NCBI GenBank assembly: GCA_003952965.2
Contig: RXIC02000018.1
Span: 41,908 to 105,907, forward strand
Origin: Morella rubra
Taxonomy: Eukaryota > Streptophyta > Magnoliopsida > Fagales > Myricaceae
Length of the DNA stretch: 64,000 bases
Direction: 5' to 3'
In this document: positions 57,587-64,000 of the stretch, one piece after another
Position numbering within the stretch: the first letter of the stretch is position 1
How the letters are laid out: the number at the start of each line of letters is the position of its first letter
The notes under the pieces: generated by a model
Database searches by the model: none
What the model saw: only the letters and a program-made list of their open reading frames with translations
Told to the model about the DNA's origin: nothing
Translations under genes and position numbers: made by a program

Positions 57587-58655
57587 AATTTTTATTCATT
57601 GAAGTATATCTGTACTTATCCGCCAAGAAAAAAAAAATCTAGTGTCCCAAAACTCAAACTAATGAAATAGGAGACATAGGTGATTGTAATATATCGTTAC
57701 GTATTTCTCGCGTGCCGTGGTTTCAGATTCATCTCAATCATAATAACAAGAAGACTTCACAAATATGATATAAAAAACAGAGTCGGAACTTAAACCACCT
57801 GCTCTGTTCTGATGTATAGCGATCAGAAAGAACATCTGCAGACACGCACAAAACTTTAAAAATGTCAACCTAAAACGGCAGATCATTGGGAGACAAATGT
57901 TTCCGAACATTAACAAAAGTTACAAAACCCAGAAGGTTGTACAACCCCAAAAAATCTCCACTAATTAGAAACCACATACCGAATATCATCCCTTGTGTTC
58001 CACAGCTCTCCCCCAAAACAGACACGCATAGAAGACAAGAAAAGGTCAAGGAAGACCGTATTCTGTTGGTACATTTTTGTAGCTGTTGATTTATACCAAA
58101 TACTCTCTCTCTTTCTCTCTCTCTCTCAGTATATCTCCAGGAATCTGTCTGCCAAGGGCTCGAGACCATTTTAACATTGCCCAAGTGCGTTTCCCCTGTT
58201 CCCCTGTTTGCCAAATAGGATCTGATACATGATGGGCCACAATCTAGACAAACATGGATAAATTTACAGCCTATTGGACAACTTAATTGGCTACTTTTTT
58301 CCTTTTGGGTTTTAAAATTAAATGGCCAACCTGAACCAGCTTAACATAAAATGCACTCCAAGCAACTCATCTTTTTCTTTCTGCATTGATATGGTTTTTT
58401 AAGCCATTCCCTAGATTACATGTCACTGAGAAATTTTCATACCAAACTAGCCACAGTTCTTGTAAATAGAAAACCACCAATTCTTGAAGAAAGTTGGCAT
58501 TTCCACAGTAAATGGATTAAAGCATAATCTTACCAATGGAAAGGACTCAATACATCTCTTTGAGTTCATTATTCCAGTACCCGAATAATTTTGTTTTGTT
58601 TTTGTTTTTTTCCAGTTAATTAAAGTAGAACTGTAGTAATACTTCTATCTCTCTT
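57587..58655. other. Inner part of the left arm: possible exon-like text, no gene called
   Basis: On the minus strand, text corresponding to the right-arm frame of 59,136-59,414 is present, but a GA-run here is one base longer, so the frame is broken. No known family is recognised in either copy. A GA-repeat lies at about 58,101-58,130. Confidence 0.4.
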
Positions 58656-58719
58656 CACAACACAACGGAGGATACGAGATCCTTTAAATCCCTTTATCGC
58701 AGCCTCGGAAGGAAGAAAA
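58656..58719. other. Centre of the palindrome, about 64 bp unpaired spacer
   Basis: From about CACAACACAACGG to AGGAAG the two arms do not pair. On either side, over about 50 bp, pairing is rougher (several indels) than in the arms. The spacer contains GAGATCC and CCTTTAAATCCC but no recognised motif. Confidence 0.75.
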
Positions 58720-59135
58720 GAGAGAGATAGAAGTAATCTTACTAATTCTACTTAATTCAACTGGAAAAAAAACAAAAACAAACAAAATTATTCGGGTACT
58801 GGAATAATGAACTCAAAGAGATGTATTGAGTCCTTTCCATTGGTAAGATTATGCTTTAATCCATTTACTGTGGAAATGCCAACTTTCTTCAAGAATTGGT
58901 GGTTTTCTATTTACAAGAACTGTGGCTAGTTTGGTATGAAAATTTCTCAGTGACATGTAATCTAGGGAATGGCTTAAAAAACCATATCAATGCAGAAAGA
59001 AAAAGATGAGTTGCTTGGAGTGCATTTTATGTTAAGCTGGTTCAGGTTGGCCATTTAATTTTAAAACCCAAAAGGAAAAAAGTAGCCAATTAAGTTGTCC
59101 AATAGGCTGTAAATTTATCCATGTTTGTCTAGATT

Positions 59136-59414
59136 GTGGCCCATCATGTATCAGATCCTATTTGGCAAACAGGGGAACAGGGGAAACGCACTTGGGCAAT
59201 GTTAAAATGGTCTCGAGCCCTTGGCAGACAGATTCCTGGAGATATACTGAGAGGAGAGAGAAAGAGAGAGAGTATTTGGTATAAATCAACAGCTACAAAA
59301 ATGTACCAACAGAATACGGTCTTCCTTGACCTTTTCTTGTCTTCTATGCGTGTCTGTTTTGGGGGAGAGCTGTGGAACACAAGGGATGATATTCGGTATG
59401 TGGTTTCTAATTAG
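59136..59414 (+). CDS. Unrecognised frame of 92 codons in the right arm (possible exon)
   Basis: Residues run VSDPIWQTGEQGKRTWAMLK, then SRALGRQIPGDI, a GA-repeat part, and FGGELWNTRDDIRYVVSN. Near the end CGGTATGTGG looks like a donor, and TGTCTGCAG at about 59,533-59,541 like an acceptor, leading to VLSDRYTSEQSRWFKFR. It could be exons of an unknown gene. It begins with GTG, not ATG, and the left-arm version is frameshifted, so it may be non-coding. Confidence 0.2.
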   Translation: MAHHVSDPIWQTGEQGKRTWAMLKWSRALGRQIPGDILRGERKRESIWYKSTATKMYQQNTVFLDLFLSSMRVCFGGELWNTRDDIRYVVSN

Positions 59415-59788
59415 TGGAGATTTTTTGGGGTTGTACAACCTTCTGGGTTTTGTAACTTTTGTTAATGTTCGGAAACATTTGTCTCCCAATGATCTGCCGT
59501 TTTAGGTTGACATTTTTAAAGTTTTGTGCGTGTCTGCAGATGTTCTTTCTGATCGCTATACATCAGAACAGAGCAGGTGGTTTAAGTTCCGACTCTGTTT
59601 TTTATATCATATTTGTGAAGTCTTCTTGTTATTATGATTGAGATGAATCTGAAACCACGGCACGCGAGAAATACGTAACGATATATTACAATCACCTATG
59701 TCTCCTATTTCATTAGTTTGAGTTTTGGGACACTAGATTTTTTTTTTCTTGGCGGATAAGTACAGATATACTTCAATGAATAAAAATT

Positions 59789-60149
59789 GAGAAAAGCACA
59801 CTTTGCACCCAAGTATGGTGTATTTACACTTTGTACCTCATCTTTTAATTTTGTGATATAGTGCCCCTTTATGTTTCGATTTTTGACTATCATTCTCCCA
59901 TTAAATTGAAGGTTAACTAATAGAAAATAAAAAATAAAAAACATTTTTGCCCTCAATTAGTCAATAAAATCATAAAATGTCTTTTTGAGGGTAAAAATGT
60001 TTTTTTCTCTATTTCTGTTAATTTTAACAATTAAGAATATGTAAATCACCGAGAAAATTAAAACTTGAGGAGCTCAATATACAAAATTTAAAGATAAAAG
60101 TACAAAATATCAGTACCCCTATACTTTGGGTGCAAAGTATATTTTTCCC
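59789..60149. mobile_element. Mutator-type MITE, mirrored copy downstream of the right F-box gene
   Basis: The same sequence as 57,226-57,586 in reverse complement, with the same ends. Confidence 0.6.
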
Positions 60150-60306
60150 GTAAAACTTCTCTCCGTGAGCATTTGTTTTATAGTCAACCTTATTTGCTAA
60201 ATTGTTCTGTCTAAGCCCCAACACAAATAAACAATCAAATTTATATAAAAAATCAAATTTATTTCTTATGGTTTGTACAAACCAAACGAATATGCAGTGT
60301 TACAAG

Positions 60307-61365
60307 TTAAAAGGAACTCATTTCCATCACAAACGTTGTCTTCCTCTTTACCATCTTCCTCACAGCTTCGGCAAAAATTGCCTCATCCTCATCCTCCCCG
60401 TCCAAACCGCTCACCAACAAATCACCATCACTTATTTCCTTCGCCATATCACTGCCAACAGGCTTGATTAGAACAAGTGTCAGCCCTTTGATGACACACC
60501 CCGATGCTGCTAACTCCATTACAGGCTCGTGCCATAACTTCAGGCACAAGTCTGGTATCGGAGTTCTCTCCGGCAACGACTCTAATAATGTTCCTGACGA
60601 TTCCATGCTGTTCCTCAGCTCAAGAAGCTGTTCTTCCTCCATGCGGAGATTTCCTTGCTTTCTTGCATCCGTTACCGTAATTCTTTGAAGCGTGGGACAT
60701 TTGGCTATGATCGGTTTCAGCAAGTAATGCCTCACGGACGCAGATGCTAAGCAAGATATCGTCCACATTATTCTTGACTTGAGCTCTTCGTCAGCTACGA
60801 ATGGCTGACCGAGAGGTTCTTCTTGTTCGTCTTCACTTTCTTTTCCATTGGTGCTTGATGGAAGTTTCTCCCTCTGAAAAGATGTTGCGCCGAGGATTAT
60901 GCAGCTCTTGAGCTCCCGACCAAATTCAGCTTTCCACTTGAGCAATGAAGCTCCATCCTCAATTCCCATCTCGTAGCCAAGGCAAGGGAGCTCCAAATGC
61001 AAACTTTTTATTTCCTTGAAGTTTTTCAGCGCTTCATTAGGGAAATGGTACGAGAAATGGCTGGACTTGAAGTTTGAGGCTTGTCTAGGAGAAACTATAT
61101 GATGAAGAAATCGAATGGGTTTCTTGATCAAATTCTTCACAAAACTCTTGAAAAGCTTTTCGGGCAACCCCTGGCTTGGTTTTGGATGACGTACAAGACG
61201 AGGGAGGGGAAGAAAAAGGGCGTCGATTTGAGGAACAAGAGAAGCAAAACGCTTAGAGACTGAGAGGATTCTGATTAAAGTCTTGGCGTCAAGAACTTTG
61301 TTGAAGATTAAGAGGAGAAGTGCATCTGGGAGACGATCGATACGATCTTCTTGGTAGGAATTCAT
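60307..61365 (-). CDS. F-box protein, AUF1/At4g18380/At5g46170-like, right-arm copy
   Basis: The exact protein of the left-arm gene, 352 codons, here on the minus strand with its ATG at 61,365. The two frames are identical over their whole length, and so is the sequence upstream as far as about 61,513. The two genes are convergent: their 3' ends face the palindrome centre. Read-through transcription across the centre from either gene would make a fold-back RNA. Whether both copies exist in the plant depends on whether the palindrome is real. Confidence 0.85.
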   Translation of the reverse strand: MNSYQEDRIDRLPDALLLLIFNKVLDAKTLIRILSVSKRFASLVPQIDALFLPLPRLVRHPKPSQGLPEKLFKSFVKNLIKKPIRFLHHIVSPRQASNFKSSHFSYHFPNEALKNFKEIKSLHLELPCLGYEMGIEDGASLLKWKAEFGRELKSCIILGATSFQREKLPSSTNGKESEDEQEEPLGQPFVADEELKSRIMWTISCLASASVRHYLLKPIIAKCPTLQRITVTDARKQGNLRMEEEQLLELRNSMESSGTLLESLPERTPIPDLCLKLWHEPVMELAASGCVIKGLTLVLIKPVGSDMAKEISDGDLLVSGLDGEDEDEAIFAEAVRKMVKRKTTFVMEMSSF

Positions 61366-61814
61366 TGAGTTCGGTTGTGGGAGAGGCAGAGACGGTGGGA
61401 AGCTTGTAAAGGATTCGTATATGGTTTGGTGGTTCTGAAACACTCAGGACCCATATATGATATATATAATACGCGGTTTCTGAATTTGACCGAAAGTCCA
61501 AGGATTTGGACACGGTTTTTCTAGGCCAAGTTTCTGACTTTGTCGGTTAACAAAGGTGTTCTGTCAAAGGAAGAACCTTATCCAATCCTAGTTTTAGGAA
61601 AAGAAAAGGACAGAAAGTAAAATCAGAAAAGAAAACGAGCAAGCAACAAATTCGGCGCAGTTAAAAAAAAAAAAAAAAAGTAAGTTAGTGGATTTACAAG
61701 GTGGCATTCTTATCCTTGGATGCCGAAGTAGAAGGTGCACCAGTAGCTGCATGCACCTAGAAGGCCAGATTAACGGGAGGAGGAATGGATAATGTAGGAA
61801 TGGATGCTTAAGAT

Positions 61815-62363
61815 GATGTTTGGTTTTGAATTTTATCGTTTTAAGAAAGGGGGCGTTTGTTTATCTAATTTTTTGGAGTCTAAAATTTCCACACACCAAA
61901 TACATTTTACAAATCTTAATAAACTTCACACTTTTACATGTATACTGCACACTTTTCACAAATCCCAATAAACTTCAACATTCAAAAGATTTTCAAAATT
62001 TTAAGAATATGCTTCAAAATTTCAGTAAACAAACGCTCCAAAATGTAGTCAAATTTTTTACAAACCAAACATCAAAATTTTTAAATTTTCATATAAATTT
62101 TAACATCTTATCATACCAACTTCAATAGTTTTTCAAAAAAAAAAAAATTTTCTCTCTCTCTCTCTTTTTAACAAATTTCATTACTTTTTTATTAAAAAAA
62201 TTCATCAAATTTTCTCTCTCCTTTCTTTTTAAGAAATTTCAATAAAAATCATTTTACAATCAAACTTTTTCACCAATTTTTACAATCTTATAAAAAGTCA
62301 AAATTCTCTCTTAGAAACTCAAAATTTTTAAAATTCTTGTCTCCCAAACATCAACGTCACTAC
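61815..62363. mobile_element. Tourist-like MITEs in the right arm, mirrored copy
   Basis: The mirror of 55,012-55,570. One copy reads ATACTGCACACTTTT where the left arm has the complement of ATACTTCACACTTTT, and the left arm lacks one T of TCTTAAAATTTT. Otherwise near identical. Confidence 0.5.
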
Positions 62364-63721
62364 CATTTTGTATAGAATGTCATCTAGCTGATCTTGTTTT
62401 ATTTTTGCATTGCAGTAAAATTCGCGACTTAAACGATTTAAATGATACGTGTGGTGAGAGGTCGCTACACATGTCGTAGCGTTAAAGTCTTTCAATGTGA
62501 CTTAAACTAAATCAAGTCTATCCAAGCTCGATACACAATAGTATCGTTGATTGTCTCACATTATTCAAAAAATAATGTATTATAGTATACGATTTGAATA
62601 CTCTACAATCTTTTACCTGCAATTTAATAAAAGATAAATATAATACAGTTTTTTAAAAAAAAATAGCAAAACCTACAAAATTTAATAATTATTCTTTATA
62701 TGTTATATGTACCAAATTAAATATAAGTACAAGATTTGGTATTTTTTATTAGTTTTATAGGACGTAGTTTTGGTTGAATGGACTTTCCACCCTTGAAATA
62801 ACAATGTACAGAGATGTCAATGATAGCTCTTGTTGTTTTAGGAAAAAAAAATATAGAATTGAAAAATGCTAGTATCAACATAGGAACGTTCATTATTTGT
62901 ACAAAGAAAATATAAATTATGTACGTGGTAGTATATAAACTTATGTCCTCTATGGAGCAATATCATTGAAGCTTCCTTGCCAATGCTGTGCACGAATCAC
63001 GACGTTACGTTTACGTATATGAACAGTAAAATATTGAAGAAATTTCAGCCCTATTTAAAGGTTGTGATTTATAGTACAATTATTTTACGTTTTCTCTTTC
63101 TTCTTGAACCCTTCAAAGCTGCAATTGAAAGGAAAGCATAGATAGGGATTTATTAAATAGGAAATAAAAGGACCGAAAAAAAAAAAACCATTATCAAGAT
63201 AGAAAACTATTATTCTCAACGTCTTTCCTTTCTTGACGTTACGACTAATAAATAATTTTTTTGAGTAATTATTCACATGTTTTTTTATAGGATTTTTGGA
63301 ATTACCTCCGGTTAAATTGACTATACGTGAAGTTAGTCTCATAAAGAAATACAATCCATCTTTAATTTCAAGATAGAGTTTCCTTTCTCTCTCCTAAATT
63401 GATAAAATAATGTTTGGTAACTGGTTCAATAAAATATCATTATTATTCTTCATTTCTAATAGAATTCAAATAATCATCTTTTTTTTTTTAACTTATCCAT
63501 AACTAACCGTACAAGTTGTATTGAAGAAATATAGATAAGAATTTATGAGATAAACACAGTATGTGAATCCTATAATATTTAATGTTATTCATATTAAACT
63601 TTGGGCAGCATAATCATTCCTGCATTTAATGCTTGCTATGTCTATCTCTCTTACAATTCAGACAATGAATGAATTGTAGACAATAAAAAGTGATTCTTCT
63701 TTTTGGCAAGCTTGATTTTCA
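62364..63721. other. AT-rich spacer inside the right palindrome arm
   Basis: Mirror of the left-arm spacer, with no gene. The 89-codon open frame at 63,085-63,354 is identical to the left copy. Confidence 0.5.
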
Positions 63722-63730
63722 TATTAAAAA

Positions 63731-64000
63731 GAGATAAATGCACTTTACACTTTCTAAATTTAGGAGTATTATACCCCTATTTATTAATTTTTGTCACACT
63801 GTACCTTTTGTTAAAATTTTCTATCAGTTAGATGGAAATTTATTTTTTAGTCTTTAAAATTATAATTTTACCCTCATAAAATGATCGCTGTAAAAACAAA
63901 AAAAAAAAACCTTATGGGAACAAAATTGTCATTTTGCACATTAAAAAATTATTTTCTGTCCAAATTAACCGAAAATTGTAAGGGAGTGCAAAGTATCTAA
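63731..64000. mobile_element. Mutator-type MITE, mirrored copy, cut by the window edge
   Basis: GAGATAAATGCACTTTACAC follows TATTAAAAA at 63,722-63,730, the mirror of the 53,278-53,640 element. Its other end is outside the window. Confidence 0.7.

Larger units (their letters stand above)
53372..58655. repeat. Left arm of a giant inverted repeat (palindrome)
   Basis: This arm reads, base for base with rare changes, as the reverse complement of 58,720-64,000. Matching features add to a constant of about 117,375 (for example 55,932+61,443 and 57,068+60,307), and to about 117,372 further out, so there are very few net indels. The outer limit is unknown because the right arm runs off the window. 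It holds the MITE end, an F-box gene and further MITEs. Confidence 0.93.
58720..64000. repeat. Right arm of the giant inverted repeat, truncated by the window edge
   Basis: Reverse complement of 53,372-58,655 with about ten point changes or short indels spotted, nearly all in the outer 2 kb. The outer boundary and whatever follows, perhaps a mirrored AGT1, are outside the window. Confidence 0.93.

Noticed and set aside
53372-64000. Calling the palindrome an LTR retrotransposon pair or a virus-like inverted terminal repeat
   Set aside because: There is no LTR, integrase or capsid text, the arms contain an ordinary F-box gene and MITEs, and the arms are inverted, not direct.

Overview
This is a nuclear genome window from a eudicot plant, probably a woody rosid, although the species cannot be fixed from the sequence. 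It has long multi-exon plant genes, AT-rich introns, many short inverted-repeat transposons (MITEs) and a CACTA transposon. Three gene models could be followed exon by exon with every splice phase closing.

Layout: (1) 1 to about 7,130 is a decayed CACTA (En/Spm) element on the minus strand that runs off the left edge. It has a TNP2-type transposase broken by frameshifts, a DUF4216 exon, a Ptta/En-Spm (PF03004-type) exon set, and a right end made of three kinds of repeat. (2) About 7,130-10,620 is intergenic. (3) 10,625-16,388 (minus) is HY2, the chloroplast phytochromobilin synthase: 8 exons, 330 aa. (4) About 16.4-20.5 kb is intergenic, with a hAT-type MITE inserted into a tandem repeat and a Mutator-type MITE. 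(5) 22,113-44,969 (plus) is CHR5, the CHD1-class chromatin remodeller: 30 exons, about 1,763 codons. Exon 19, in the helicase C lobe, lacks two single bases, so the frame is broken as written. (6) About 45-48 kb is intergenic with local duplications. (7) 49,940-52,863 (plus) is AGT1, peroxisomal serine:glyoxylate aminotransferase: 5 exons, 401 aa, PTS1 signal SRI. (8) From about 53.37 kb to the right edge is a giant palindrome. Two near-identical arms of at least 5.3 kb meet at about 58,688, each carrying the same intronless F-box gene, in opposite orientations.

The genes do not form an operon-like unit. HY2 makes the phytochrome chromophore, AGT1 works in photorespiration, and CHR5 remodels nucleosomes. 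CHR5 next to AGT1 recalls the consecutive Arabidopsis loci At2g13370 and At2g13360.

The most interesting signals are the palindrome with its duplicated F-box gene, the paired 1-base deletions in CHR5, a GC-AG intron in CHR5, and five tiny (14-50 bp) retroposition-like inserts. Each insert is an A- or T-rich tail plus a short tag, flanked by 13-19 bp direct repeats, inside introns of HY2 and CHR5. Some of these, especially the palindrome and the two deletions, could be assembly errors, and I say so where it applies.
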